64,000 nucleotides of DNA from Prevotella melaninogenica (GCF_018127965.1 NZ_CP072350.1:496001-560000), one strand, 5' to 3'; shown: positions 14,850 through 24,261, counted from the first letter of the stretch. The notes: generated by a model from the letters alone, not told the origin. Program-made: numbers and translations.

Positions 14850-16925
14850 ATGAGAAAAAAAGTTCTTTTGAGTGCAGTTTTCCTGTTGTTTGCAGCAGCC
14901 GTCTCTATGCCTGTTGCAGCTCAGAACATCATCCCACAACCTGAGAATATCAGTCTTTTGAAGGGTCAATTCAAACTGAATAAGGGTACGAAGATTGTAA
15001 CCAATCTTACAGGTCGTGACTTTAAGATGCTTAATCAGTACACTTCTGAGGTGTTGAAGCATCCATTAGCATACGCAAAGAATCCTTCTAAGCAGGGCAC
15101 TTTCCGCTTGATTTGCAAGGGAACAGCCCAGCAGGCAGCGCAGGCGATGGACAGTGTACGTCTGCAAGGCTATGAGTTGGAGGTAACACCAAAGGGTATC
15201 ACCATTCAGGCACTGACCCCAACGGGCTTGTTCTATGGTCTGCAGACCCTTCGCCAACTCGAAAAGGATGGTCAGATAGCCTGTGTAAAGGTGAAGGATG
15301 CCCCTCGTTTCGCTTATCGTGGTTTGATGATCGACTGCTCTCGACACTTCTGGACAAAGGACTTCTTGAAGAAACAGATTGACGCAATGGCTTACTTCAA
15401 GCTCGACCGTTTCCATTGGCACCTCACCGATGGTGGTGGATGGCGCATGGAAGTGAAGAGATATCCTCGATTGACCGATGAAGCCTCTTATCGCACACAG
15501 TCTGATTGGACAAAGTGGTGGATGGATAACGACCGTAAGTATTGTCATAAGAATACTCCAGGTGCCTACGGTGGCTATTACACACAGGAAGATATCAAGG
15601 ACATCGTACGTTATGCAGCAGCACGCCACATAGAGGTAATCCCAGAGATAGAGATGCCCGGTCATAGTGATGAGGTAGTTTATGCCTACCCAGAGTTGTC
15701 ATGTACAGGCAAGCCTTACACACAGTCAGACCTCTGTGTCGGTAAGGAAGCCACCTATACCTTCATGGAGAACGTGCTGAAAGAAGTGATGCAACTCTTC
15801 CCTTCTAAGTATATCCACATCGGAGGAGACGAGGCAGAGCGTCGCACATGGAAGACTTGTCCTGATTGTCAGAAGGTAATGAAAGAGAACCACTTAAAGG
15901 ACGTAGCCGAGTTGCAGAGCCATTTCACCCATCGTATGGAACAATTCTTGAACCGTAACGGACGTAAACTCCTCGGTTGGGACGAGATTATGGAAGGTAA
16001 ATTAGCTCCTAACGCAGCCGTGATGTCATGGCGTGGCACAGAAGCAGGTATTGAGGCTGCAACAAGTAAGCACCATGTAGTGATGGCACCACAGCAGTTC
16101 TATTATCTGAATATGTATCAGGACAATCCGATGGAACAGCCAAAGGCGCAGGGAGGATATACTCGTTTGGATAAGACTTATAACTATGAGCCAATTCCTG
16201 CAGCGTATAAGGGAAGCAATCTTGAGAAATATATGGATGGCGTTCAGGCTTGTGTATGGACCGAGTTCATCGCTGAGCCAAGCCATTTAGAGTATATGCT
16301 CTATCCTCGTCTGTTTGCTTTGGCAGAGACAGGTTGGACAAAGAAGCGTACTGGTTACGATAACTTCCGCAAGAGAGCAGTCGTAAATGTAGACCGACTG
16401 AAGCGTGCGGGCTATAATGCTTTTGACCTCTCAAAGGAGAAGGGTTCACGTATGGAAAGCCGTAGTGTGACACAGCATGAGGCATTGGGTAAGCCTGTCA
16501 CTTACTTAGGACGTTATGCAGAGAAGTATCGTGCCGAAGGTGACAGCACACTGACCAATGGTTTGCGTGGCGACTGGGGCTACCTTGAGGGTCGTTGGCA
16601 GGGCTTCATCGACAGTACTGGTGTGGATGTAGTAGTCGATATGGGTAAGGTTACGGACATACGTGACGTACGTGTCGACTTTATGCACCTCTATGAGTCT
16701 GTTATCTATACGCCTGAAACAATCGAATTAATGGTGTCAGACGATGGTAAGAACTTCAAGACGATTGACACAGTACGACCAGGTATTAAGGCTTCAGAGG
16801 ATTATCTCGTCTATCCTTACAAGTGGAAGGGAGATGTCAAGGGTCGTTATGTGCGTGTGAAAGCCCTCTCTCGTGAGAAGGATGCATGGATTTTCACAGA
16901 CGAAATTATCGTTAACGAGAAGTAA
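14850..16925 (+). CDS. GH20 family beta-N-acetylhexosaminidase with C-terminal discoidin-like domain
   Basis: 691 residues. Signal peptide (MRKKVLLSAVFLLFAAAVSM...AQN), a GH20 N-terminal beta/alpha domain (about 25-140), then the catalytic barrel: RFAYRGLMIDCSRHFW, FHWHLTDGGGWRMEVKRYP, IPEIEMPGHS, and YIHIGGDEAERRTW carrying the catalytic Asp-Glu pair. The last ~120 residues (GYLEGRWQGFIDSTGVDVVV to FTDEIIVNEK) look like an F5/8-type C (discoidin) domain that would bind sugar. It likely removes terminal beta-GlcNAc or GalNAc from host glycans and works with the flanking GH92 enzymes. Confidence 0.93.
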   Translation: MRKKVLLSAVFLLFAAAVSMPVAAQNIIPQPENISLLKGQFKLNKGTKIVTNLTGRDFKMLNQYTSEVLKHPLAYAKNPSKQGTFRLICKGTAQQAAQAMDSVRLQGYELEVTPKGITIQALTPTGLFYGLQTLRQLEKDGQIACVKVKDAPRFAYRGLMIDCSRHFWTKDFLKKQIDAMAYFKLDRFHWHLTDGGGWRMEVKRYPRLTDEASYRTQSDWTKWWMDNDRKYCHKNTPGAYGGYYTQEDIKDIVRYAAARHIEVIPEIEMPGHSDEVVYAYPELSCTGKPYTQSDLCVGKEATYTFMENVLKEVMQLFPSKYIHIGGDEAERRTWKTCPDCQKVMKENHLKDVAELQSHFTHRMEQFLNRNGRKLLGWDEIMEGKLAPNAAVMSWRGTEAGIEAATSKHHVVMAPQQFYYLNMYQDNPMEQPKAQGGYTRLDKTYNYEPIPAAYKGSNLEKYMDGVQACVWTEFIAEPSHLEYMLYPRLFALAETGWTKKRTGYDNFRKRAVVNVDRLKRAGYNAFDLSKEKGSRMESRSVTQHEALGKPVTYLGRYAEKYRAEGDSTLTNGLRGDWGYLEGRWQGFIDSTGVDVVVDMGKVTDIRDVRVDFMHLYESVIYTPETIELMVSDDGKNFKTIDTVRPGIKASEDYLVYPYKWKGDVKGRYVRVKALSREKDAWIFTDEIIVNEK

Positions 16926-17023
16926 ACGAACACTTGATGAGCCTTTGAATGACGGCTCTATCAAGACAAATAAAACAAGAAGATTAAAACAATTCAGTAT
17001 ATGAAAAAAAGTTCTTAACTTTA

Positions 17024-19150
17024 ATGGCGTTTGCTGCAACCAGTCTTTTCGCTCTTGCGCAGGACTATACGCAGTATGTTGACCCATTTATTGGAACAGG
17101 CGGACACGGACATGTGTTCCTTGGAGCTAATGTTCCATTCGGTAACATTCAGGCAGGTCCTACACAGAAGAAGCAGGGCTGGGACTGGTGTTCTGGTTAT
17201 CATTACAGCGATTCAACAGTCATCGGATTCGGACAGATGCACCTAAGTGGTACGGGTATTGGTGACTTGGGTGATGTATCACTCCTTCCAACTACCAATC
17301 CAGCACAGCGTGAGGTGAAGTTTGCCCATCGTGCCGAGCATGTAACCCCTGGTTACTACTCTGTAATGTTGGCTTCTGGTGTTCGTGTAGAGTTGACTGC
17401 GACTCAGCGTGTAGCCTTCCATCGTTACGCTTTCCCTGCTGATGCAACAAAGGGTTACGTTATTTTGAACCTCTCACAGGGTATCGGTTGGGACAAGATG
17501 ACCTCTTGCAGCTTCAAGCAGGAGTCGGCTAAGACTGTCAGTGGCTATCGTATGTCACAAGGATGGGCTAAAGACCAGCGCGTTTACTTTGTGGCAGAGT
17601 TCTCACAGACTGTTAAGTTGGAGTCAAACGAGCGTGATACAATCGGTGTCTTCGCTTTCGACAATGCCGAGCAGCCACTTCTTGTGAAGGTAGGAATCTC
17701 TGCAGTGAGTGTTGAGAATGCTCGACAGAATATGCAAAAGGAACTTCCAGGTTGGGACTTCCGCAATGCTGTTGCTCAGGCAAAGGATGAGTGGAACCGT
17801 GAATTGAGTAAGATTGCTATCAAGACACAGGACGAGAGTGCAAGAAAGATATTCTATACAGCAATGTATCACTCAATGATTGCACCTTCTGTCTTCAATG
17901 ATGTAAACGGTGAATATCGTGGTGCAGACGGCAAGACCTATAAGGGTGACTTTACAAATTATACTACTTTCTCACTTTGGGATACCTATCGTGCTGCACA
18001 TCCATTGATGACAATCATTCACCCAGAGAAGCAGCGCGACATCGCACAGACCATGCTTCATATCTTTAAGGAGCAGGGTAAGTTGCCAGTATGGCACCTT
18101 GTAGGTAACGAAACCGACTGTATGATTGGTAACCCAGGCGTTCCTGTCCTCGTTGATATCGCACTGAAAGGCTTTGATGTAGATAAGAATGCAGTCTTTG
18201 AGGCTGCTAAGGCGTCTGCTATGCTTGATGAACGTGGTATGGGATTATTGAAGAAATATGGTTATATTCCTTGTGATCTCGACCCAGAGCATGAGACAGT
18301 TGCAAAGGGATTGGAGTATGCTTTGGCAGATGCATGTATTGCAAAACTTGCCAAGGAATTGGGTAAGACGGCTGATTATAAGTATTTCTCAAAGCGCAGT
18401 CAGTCGTATCGTGACTTCTACTTCGATAAGAAGACGAAGTTTATGCGTGGTGTAACTTCTACTGGTAAGTTCCGTGAACCATTCGATCCATTCAGTACTG
18501 TTCACCGTCAGGACGACTATGCAGAGGGTAATGCTTGGCAGTATGTATGGCTGGTACCACACGATGTGCACGGTCTTGTAGCTGCCTTCGGTGGTGAGAA
18601 GCCATTTGTTTCAAAGCTTGATTCCCTCTTCATCGTTAGTGGTGATATGGGAGCAGACGCCTCACCAGACATTACAGGTCTGATTGGCCAGTACGCTCAC
18701 GGTAATGAGCCAAGCCATCATATCCTCTATATGTACAACTATGTGGGTCAGCCTTGGAAGGCAGCGGACAAGATTCGCTATGTACTTAAGAACTTGTATC
18801 ACGACGACTTCGATGGTTTGAGTGGTAACGAGGACGTGGGTCAGATGTCTGCATGGTACATTCTTTCCTCTCTTGGCATGTATCAGGTAGAGCCTGCTGG
18901 TGGCAAATATATCTTCGGTACACCGCTCTTCGATGAGGCTACGGTGAACGTTGGAGGTGGTAAGACCTTCCGCATTGTGGCACATAACAACAGCGATAAG
19001 AATATTTATATTCAGAGTGCTAAGTTGAATGGCAAGCCTTATACCCGTTCTTACATCGACTTCAAGGACATCAAACGTGGTGGAACACTTGAGTTTGTAA
19101 TGGGTAGCAAACCTTCTCAGTTTGGTGTTAAGCCTGCTGACAGACCGTAA
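17024..19150 (+). CDS. GH92 family alpha-mannosidase, start disrupted in an A-tract
   Basis: 708 residues from the ATG at 17024. GH92 motifs are complete: YVDPFIGTGGHGHVFLGANV, HLSGTGIGDLGD, WDTYRAAHPLMT, EGNAWQYVWLVPHDVHGL, SGNEDVGQMSAWYILSSLGM. From this ATG the signal peptide lacks a basic N-region (MAFAATSLFALAQ). An upstream ATG at 17001 is followed by seven A and then stops after five codons. With eight A the frame would run straight into the gene, giving MKKKFLTLMAFAATSLFALA, a normal signal peptide. So either one A is missing, by mutation, slippage or sequencing error, or expression depends on slippage. The two GH92 paralogues are clearly diverged and may differ in linkage specificity. 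Confidence 0.9.
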   Translation: MAFAATSLFALAQDYTQYVDPFIGTGGHGHVFLGANVPFGNIQAGPTQKKQGWDWCSGYHYSDSTVIGFGQMHLSGTGIGDLGDVSLLPTTNPAQREVKFAHRAEHVTPGYYSVMLASGVRVELTATQRVAFHRYAFPADATKGYVILNLSQGIGWDKMTSCSFKQESAKTVSGYRMSQGWAKDQRVYFVAEFSQTVKLESNERDTIGVFAFDNAEQPLLVKVGISAVSVENARQNMQKELPGWDFRNAVAQAKDEWNRELSKIAIKTQDESARKIFYTAMYHSMIAPSVFNDVNGEYRGADGKTYKGDFTNYTTFSLWDTYRAAHPLMTIIHPEKQRDIAQTMLHIFKEQGKLPVWHLVGNETDCMIGNPGVPVLVDIALKGFDVDKNAVFEAAKASAMLDERGMGLLKKYGYIPCDLDPEHETVAKGLEYALADACIAKLAKELGKTADYKYFSKRSQSYRDFYFDKKTKFMRGVTSTGKFREPFDPFSTVHRQDDYAEGNAWQYVWLVPHDVHGLVAAFGGEKPFVSKLDSLFIVSGDMGADASPDITGLIGQYAHGNEPSHHILYMYNYVGQPWKAADKIRYVLKNLYHDDFDGLSGNEDVGQMSAWYILSSLGMYQVEPAGGKYIFGTPLFDEATVNVGGGKTFRIVAHNNSDKNIYIQSAKLNGKPYTRSYIDFKDIKRGGTLEFVMGSKPSQFGVKPADRP

Positions 19151-19178
19151 GGTTAGGAGTTAAGAAGTAAGGAGTAAG

Positions 19179-19275
19179 GAGTTAAGACAAATGTATAGTA
19201 GATCTATCATGGGTATGAGTCTGCGATGAGTATCAAGCAATCTTGTTATTGCCAATCAAACATTTGTCTTAACTC
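19179..19275 (+). terminator. Long-loop hairpin with T-run between GH92 and NahK-like genes
   Basis: GAGTTAAGACAAATGT (19179-19194) is perfectly complementary to ACATTTGTCTTAACTC (19260-19275), followed by TTTTT. The 65-base loop is long for a terminator. It may be partial terminator, attenuator or simply a repeat remnant; the upstream GGAGTTAAGAAGTAAGGAG units are repetitive. Confidence 0.4.
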
Positions 19276-19324
19276 TTTTTCCTTCTCATTTTTAAGTATA
19301 AATCTTTAATACTAATAAACAACT

Positions 19325-20416
19325 ATGACTAATTTTAATGATGTTGTATCACAGTTCCGTATTGAGGGAACTGTTGAGAGTGTAAGTCCAATTGGTAATG
19401 GACTGATCAATGAAACACTGCATGTAAAAACTGTAGATGCTAATACGCCTGATTATATCTTACAGCGTATTAACAACGCCATATTCACCGATGTAGACCT
19501 GTTGCAGCATAATATCGAACTTGTAACTGACCATATCCGCCACAAGTTGATGGAGAAAGGTGAGACAGATATCGAACGGAAATGTCTGCGTTTCGTACAG
19601 GCTAAGGACGGTAAGACCTACTACAAGGATGCTGACAACCTCTACTGGCGTGTGAGTGTATTCATTCCTAACGCTGTTACCAAAGAGGAAGTAAACCCAG
19701 AGAGCGCATTCTGCTGTGGTGAAACCTTCGGTAACTTCCAGAATATGTTGGTTGATTTGAACGAACCATTGGGAGAAACCATCCCTGACTTCCATAACAT
19801 GGAACTTCGTCTGCGCCAGTTGCGTGAGGCTGTTAGTGCTGATAAGGCTGGCCGAGTGGCTTCTGTGAAAGATATCCTTGCAGAGTTAGAGCGTGATGCA
19901 GATGAGATGTGCCTTGCTGAGCGCCTCTATCGTGAGGGAAAACTGCCTAAGCGTATCTGCCACTGTGATACAAAGGTCAACAATATGATGTTTGATAAGG
20001 ATGGTAAGGTACTCTGTGTTATCGACCTCGATACCGTAATGCCAAGCTTTATCTTCTCTGATTATGGCGACTTCTTGCGTACTGGTGCTAACCATGTGGC
20101 TGAGGATAGCGATAACTACGATGCTGTTGGATTGAAAGAGGATATATTCTGTTCGTTTACAGAGGGTTATCTCAGTACTGCGGGCAATTTCCTTACACCA
20201 GTAGAGACCAGCCATCTGCCATACGCTGTGGCACTCTTCCCATATATGCAGTGTGTTCGTTTCCTTGCTGATTACATCAATGGAGACATCTATTACAAGA
20301 CAAAGTATGCTGAGCATAACCTCGTTCGCTCACGTAATCAGCTCTTGCTTTATCGTGACGTACGTCGTCATGACCAGATGATGGCTGACTTTGTGAAGAA
20401 GACTTTGAAACAATGA
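19325..20416 (+). CDS. nahK: NahK-like N-acetylhexosamine 1-kinase (APH-fold)
   Basis: 363 residues, no signal peptide. Kinase features: an N-lobe with SPIGNGLINETLHV (nucleotide-binding loop) and YILQRIN with the conserved Lys position replaced by Q/R. The C-lobe has the catalytic loop RICHCDTKVNNMMFD near 215, then CVIDLDTVMPSFIFSDYGDF near 240, whose first Asp binds metal. This combination matches Bifidobacterium NahK, which makes GlcNAc-1-phosphate or GalNAc-1-phosphate. In this cluster it would take the GlcNAc released by the GH130 phosphorylase. It overlaps the next gene by 4 bases. The symbol follows homology, not experiment. Confidence 0.83.
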   Translation: MTNFNDVVSQFRIEGTVESVSPIGNGLINETLHVKTVDANTPDYILQRINNAIFTDVDLLQHNIELVTDHIRHKLMEKGETDIERKCLRFVQAKDGKTYYKDADNLYWRVSVFIPNAVTKEEVNPESAFCCGETFGNFQNMLVDLNEPLGETIPDFHNMELRLRQLREAVSADKAGRVASVKDILAELERDADEMCLAERLYREGKLPKRICHCDTKVNNMMFDKDGKVLCVIDLDTVMPSFIFSDYGDFLRTGANHVAEDSDNYDAVGLKEDIFCSFTEGYLSTAGNFLTPVETSHLPYAVALFPYMQCVRFLADYINGDIYYKTKYAEHNLVRSRNQLLLYRDVRRHDQMMADFVKKTLKQ

Positions 20417-21066
20417 AACAACTCGAAGTAAAACGTTTGGAGTGTCAGCAGGTGAAAGCTGTTGACATTCCAGCCCTTTTCAAGGATAATGGTGTGTCTT
20501 ACAATAAGATAGACACAGTAGACTGGGCAGCAGAATTCCCTTATTGCCCACAGGTTGAGTTTGCTATTGCACACGTGGGAGATGCTATTCTGTTGCATTA
20601 TCGAGTAGAAGAAGACTGCGTGCGTGCTGAGGCTGGCACCGACTTAGGTCCAGTTTGGCAAGACTCATGCTGTGAGTTCTTCTGCAGTCCTGATGAAGAA
20701 GGAGGTTATTACAACCTTGAAAGCAACTGTATCGGTACAGTGTTACTGTGCAATGGTAGGGGACGAGAGAATCGTACCCATGCCCCAGCAGCTGCTTTAG
20801 AGCAGATTGATCGTTGGGCATCTTTGGGTCGTGAGCCTTTCGAGATGCGAGAGGGTCAACAGGCATGGGAACTCGCTCTCGTTGTTCCTGTTAGTTCTTA
20901 CTTCCGTCACACGTTAGAGAATCTCTCAGGAAAGACGATAAGAGCCAATTTCTATAAGTGTGGTGACAAGACATCGCAACCTCATTTCCTCTCTTGGAAT
21001 CCCATTGCTTTGCCTTCTCCCGACTTCCATTGTCCCGCTTTCTTTGGTGAACTGAACTTTGAGTAA
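20413..21066 (+). CDS. Carbohydrate-binding family 9-like (CBM9-like) protein
   Basis: 217 residues, no signal peptide. The region FAIAHVGDAILLHYRVEEDC, then GPVWQDSCCEFFCSPDEEGG and YYNLESNCIGTVLL, follows the pattern of CBM9-like DOMON-fold domains, ending in FLSWNPIALPSPDFHCPAFF. Proteins of this sort often sit in glycan-use clusters of Bacteroidota. Its ATG overlaps the stop of the NahK-like gene (ATGA), so the two are co-translated. A cytoplasmic sugar-binding or accessory role is possible; function is not known. Confidence 0.7.
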   Translation: MKQLEVKRLECQQVKAVDIPALFKDNGVSYNKIDTVDWAAEFPYCPQVEFAIAHVGDAILLHYRVEEDCVRAEAGTDLGPVWQDSCCEFFCSPDEEGGYYNLESNCIGTVLLCNGRGRENRTHAPAAALEQIDRWASLGREPFEMREGQQAWELALVVPVSSYFRHTLENLSGKTIRANFYKCGDKTSQPHFLSWNPIALPSPDFHCPAFFGELNFE

Positions 21067-21081
21067 ACGATAAAAGAAATA

Positions 21082-21138
21082 AAATGTAGTAAGTTTTAGG
21101 GATATGAATAAGTCCCTATCACTTACTACATTTCTTTT
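21082..21138 (+). terminator. Strong intrinsic terminator of the glycan cluster
   Basis: AAATGTAGTAAGT (21082-21094) pairs with ACTTACTACATTT (21121-21133), with an inner TAGGGA/TCCCTA stem, followed by CTTTTTA. It closes the transcript 16 bases after the CBM9-like stop codon. Confidence 0.85.
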
Positions 21139-21155
21139 TATATACCTGAAGGAAC

Positions 21156-21622
21156 GGTGTTTCCGTTAAATGCGTAGATATATTTCGTATAGCTTTAACG
21201 GAAGAAGCGAGGTTACTTATAAAATAAAGACATGACTAAGACGCTCATCTTTCTATTTTATTATTATCTTTCGACACAGAAAACCTTTTTATTTTGATAC
21301 TCCAAAAACCGCAGATAGGGTTCTGAAAAATCATTACATAATTTCAAGTAAACCATCTATAGATAAGGGTGAAATCACGTGTAAAAAGTAAGTTCATAAC
21401 CTACAGGAAATCAATAGGTTATAAAATAGTAAAGTAAAAGGTGCTTAATTGTACTTTAAAAGGGCGTTAGTAAGAGGGTTAAAGGGCACCTTTTGCAAAT
21501 CAATTAAGCGTCTTTTAGAAGCTAAAAGAGCATGTATTGATTTTGAATGACATAAAAAAAGTTTACAAATGCCAGAAATATGGGAATAAAGGATATTGTC
21601 TTTTGAAGATAAATAAATGACG
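21156..21622. repeat. MITE-like element, copy 2, right end missing
   Basis: It starts with GGTGTTTCCGTTAAATGCGT, matching the element ends at 10163 and 28973, and follows the same order of segments. These include the core stem AAAAGGTGCTTAATTG (21436-21451) with CAATTAAGCGTCTTTT (21501-21516). Similarity fades near 21622, so the right inverted end is absent. The inner arm GCACCTTTT (21486-21494) could alternatively pair with AAAAGGTGC. Confidence 0.65.
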
Positions 21623-21720
21623 CCTACGTTTACTTTCGGCTAAGACTTTAATTATTGTGACATTTCAACTCTTGCGCTACGCAAGAAATACTTGCGTCAC
21701 GAAAAATAATTTTTGGTTTA

Positions 21721-21752
21721 TTTGGAAATGAGAAACTTATTCATTACCTTTG
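21721..21752 (+). promoter_or_regulatory. Promoter upstream of the interrupted two-TM gene
   Basis: TTTG (21721-21724), a 20-base spacer and TACCTTTG (21745-21752) match the Bacteroidota promoter. The next sizable start codon, at 21874, belongs to the interrupted membrane-protein gene. A five-codon ORF (ATGGGAACAGACGCATAA) lies between. Confidence 0.6.
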
Positions 21753-22101
21753 CAAAGTAGTATATATCAACTACATCAATAACTTAGCTTAGTTGCTTTT
21801 TAGCAGTTACAATATATTACAATTATGGGAACAGACGCATAACTACATACCTTTTATACACCGATAATCATACATGAAATTGTGGGATTTTTTAGGGACA
21901 TATATATCAAGTACATGTTCTTTCCTTGCATCATTTTGTTCTATACTTAGTATAATATTAATGCTTGTGAGCAATGAGACTTATACGCTTATTGCTTTAA
22001 TTGTCTTATGCCTTGGGTTTATAATGGGTCAGTTCTAAAACCCAGTTGCAAGTCTACCCTCTTAAGCACTCAATTTCATAAGTATTTATTACCTTTGCAT
22101 C

Positions 22102-22392
22102 ATGAAGAGTCACCAATTATTACGTTGCATCTTTCCAGATGTACTTGCCGACTACTTTGATGTTGTCGATATTCACGAGAGGGTTTCGCAGTTTGACTTT
22201 TGGCTTGACGAGCGTAACTTTATGGAAAAGTCAGACCATAAGTTAGGCACTGTAAGCAGTTATGGTTTTACCAGCGAGCGTGTTATTCAGGACTTTCCCC
22301 TTCATGGCAAAGCAGTTTACCTCCATGTGCGCCGTCGCAAGTGGCGTGACAGTTCCAACGGAGAATATTTACTTATTCATATGATGATTTGA
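22102..22392 (+). CDS. ISAon1-type transposase N-region protein, frameshifted near its end
   Basis: 96 residues (MKSHQLLRCIFPDVLADYFD..., YLHVRRRKWRD). The normal continuation, IFTYSYDDLTAEGSRLSPEF followed by VSFLKE and a stop at about 22443, is found one frame over. Adding a single A in the GAATATTT stretch near 22367 would restore it. So this copy carries a one-base deletion and is probably defective. The part read here resembles the N-terminal DNA-binding region of two-ORF ISL3-like transposases. Confidence 0.7.
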   Translation: MKSHQLLRCIFPDVLADYFDVVDIHERVSQFDFWLDERNFMEKSDHKLGTVSSYGFTSERVIQDFPLHGKAVYLHVRRRKWRDSSNGEYLLIHMMI

Positions 22393-22560
22393 CGGCTGAG
22401 GGCAGTAGACTATCCCCCGAGTTCGTTTCTTTTTTAAAAGAATAGAATTGAGTCCACTGCAGAGAGCATCACAAGCATTGGTGCGCACTATGGCGTAAAT
22501 GGCAAGCTGTTATCCACACAGTACAAGGAACATTTCAGTGATTATCGTAGCTGGGATCAG

Positions 22561-23430
22561 TTGAGTCATGCTCAAGACTGGCTATTGTTTGAAGACAACA
22601 TAGGAGAGAATCTAAGTATTGATGAGACCTGTCTAAGCAGTGGCGAGGTTTATACTTTTCTGACCAACAAGGCGAGAAAGGGCAGAAAAGGGACTTTGGT
22701 AGCTGTGGTTAAAGGGACCAAGGCTGAGGACGTCATCCAAATTCTCAAGACGATAAACCTTTCTAAACGGGAGACTGTCAAAGAGATAACACTCGATTTA
22801 TCATCTTCTATGATGCGTATAGCCCGCGCTGTTTTTCCAAAAGCACTTATTACCAATGATAGATTTCATGTGCAGAAACTATATTATGATGCTCTGGATG
22901 ACATGCGTATCGCTTACCGATGGATGGCAAGAGATAAAGAGAACGAGGAGATAAAAGAAGCTAAAAGTAAGGGAAAGGAATATATACCTTTTAGATACAG
23001 CAATGGTGACACGCGTAAGCAGTTGCTCGCCAGAGCAAAGTTCATATTGACCAAGCACAAGACCAAGTGGACTGAAACACAGAAAGGTAGGGCACAAATC
23101 ATCTTTGAACATTATCCGACACTGAAAAAGGCATATGAGCTGGCTATGAAACTTACCGATATTTATAACATCAAGAGCATCAAGGATGCTGCAAGGCTGA
23201 AGCTGGCAAAATGGTTTAATGAGGTTGAAGAGCTGGGAGTGGACAATTTCTACACAGTGATTGACACGTTTGAAAATCATTATCAAACCATACTCAATTT
23301 CTTTGTAAACAGAGCTACAAATGCAAATGCCGAGTCATTCAATGCTAAAGTTAAGGCATTCAGGGCACAGTTCAGAGGAGTGACAGATATTCCTTTCTTT
23401 TTATATAGGCTTATGAAATTGTGTGCTTAA
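22561..23430 (+). CDS. ISL3-like transposase catalytic part
   Basis: 289 residues from the ATG at 22561. The frame is open further upstream, from about 22443 (RIESTAESITSIGAHYGVNG...), so the real N-terminus may come from frameshifting out of the N-region ORF at the T6A4 run near 22430-22439. Acidic residues of the DDE core: LSIDETCLSSGE, EITLDLSSSMMRIA with ITNDRFHVQKLYYD, and the final Glu in ATNANAESFNAKVKAFRAQF. An insertion between the second and third positions is rich in Lys and Glu. It ends inside the right inverted repeat. Confidence 0.8.
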   Translation: MSHAQDWLLFEDNIGENLSIDETCLSSGEVYTFLTNKARKGRKGTLVAVVKGTKAEDVIQILKTINLSKRETVKEITLDLSSSMMRIARAVFPKALITNDRFHVQKLYYDALDDMRIAYRWMARDKENEEIKEAKSKGKEYIPFRYSNGDTRKQLLARAKFILTKHKTKWTETQKGRAQIIFEHYPTLKKAYELAMKLTDIYNIKSIKDAARLKLAKWFNEVEELGVDNFYTVIDTFENHYQTILNFFVNRATNANAESFNAKVKAFRAQFRGVTDIPFFLYRLMKLCA

Positions 23431-24261
23431 GAGGATAGGCTTGCAACTGGGTTTTAGGACTGACCCTTTATAATTTTAATATATGGAATCCTCAGAGGTA
23501 TAAATAAAATCGTTTTAGATAATTCTTCAGAAGACTATCGTCGCATCTCCTCTTTCTGTATCTTTCAATCACATGATGGGGTAAAATCAACGTTTGAATC
23601 TTTTCGTATGATACAATGTAAGCGTTTGTTTCTTACTGACATACCCTATAATTTCAAATGGACAGGAAGTATTCGCCCAAAGTTGTCATCTACATCGCAA
23701 ATCATAGAAGACATTGTCTTTCATGATGATGAAAAGAAATGGGATGAAGCAAAGATAAAGTTCAAACATCCCCTTAAATACAATCAGAGTACAGTTATTC
23801 ATATAAAGACTGAGAATGATGATCCTGACCATAAGGCACAGCCGTGGATTAGTTGTAAGTTAGACTCTCCTATAGATATGATGACTTTCCGAGTTCTGTT
23901 ATCATACAAAGATGCAAACTTTAATAAACCAGCAATACTTGAATATAAGGAACTGAATACACAGATTGATGGTGACTACAAAGCCTTAGAGTGTGTTCCT
24001 TTTGACATGGGAAACAAAATGTATTCTTATTGTTGTGCTAATCCGCAGTCTGGTCGTATATACAGATTACGATGGGAGAGGTAAAGAATCATATTATTAA
24101 TCAAGAATATCAGAATAGATGCTGATTATTTGTAGGCTTTCAAACTATAAGTTATAATCCTCTGAAAGATAGAAAAGACCATTCTTGTCCTCAATCTTGA
24201 GTACATGGAATGGTCTTTTCTTATTGGATTATTTCAAATTATATAATCATCAGAACGGTCA

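Larger units (their letters stand above)
22026..23466 (+). mobile_element. ISL3-like (ISAon1-type) insertion sequence, 1441 bp, 8-bp target duplication
   Basis: The ends are long inverted repeats: GGGTCAGTTCTAAAACCCAG on the left against GGGTCAGTCCTAAAACCCAG as reverse complement of the right, continuing through TTGCAAG and CTCTTAAGCAC. TTTATAAT occurs on both sides (22018-22025 and 23467-23474). Two transposase parts lie inside. Terminal GGGTC and an 8-bp duplication fit the ISL3 family. Confidence 0.88.
21874..24084 (+). pseudogene. Unknown two-TM, beta-rich protein gene split by an ISL3-like element
   Basis: The 5' piece (21874-22025) encodes MKLWDFLGTYISS... and most of two membrane helices. 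Removing the IS and one copy of the 8-bp duplication joins it in frame to the 3' piece, giving 253 residues. Behind the second helix (ALIVLCLGFIILIYGILRG) comes a ~190-residue domain that looks beta-rich (FKWTGSIRPKLSSTSQII, KFKHPLKYNQSTVIHIKTEN, MMTFRVLLSYKD, GRIYRLRWER). I do not recognise the family. Membrane-anchored beta-barrel effectors such as the CBASS S-2TM-beta type share the outline, but no nucleotide cyclase is nearby, so this stays open. The interrupted allele would make at most a 54-residue membrane peptide. Confidence 0.75.

Noticed and set aside
21874..24084. CBASS S-2TM-beta effector call for the interrupted gene
   Set aside because: Only the general layout fits; no cyclase, no other defence gene and no recognised motif, so it was left as unknown.
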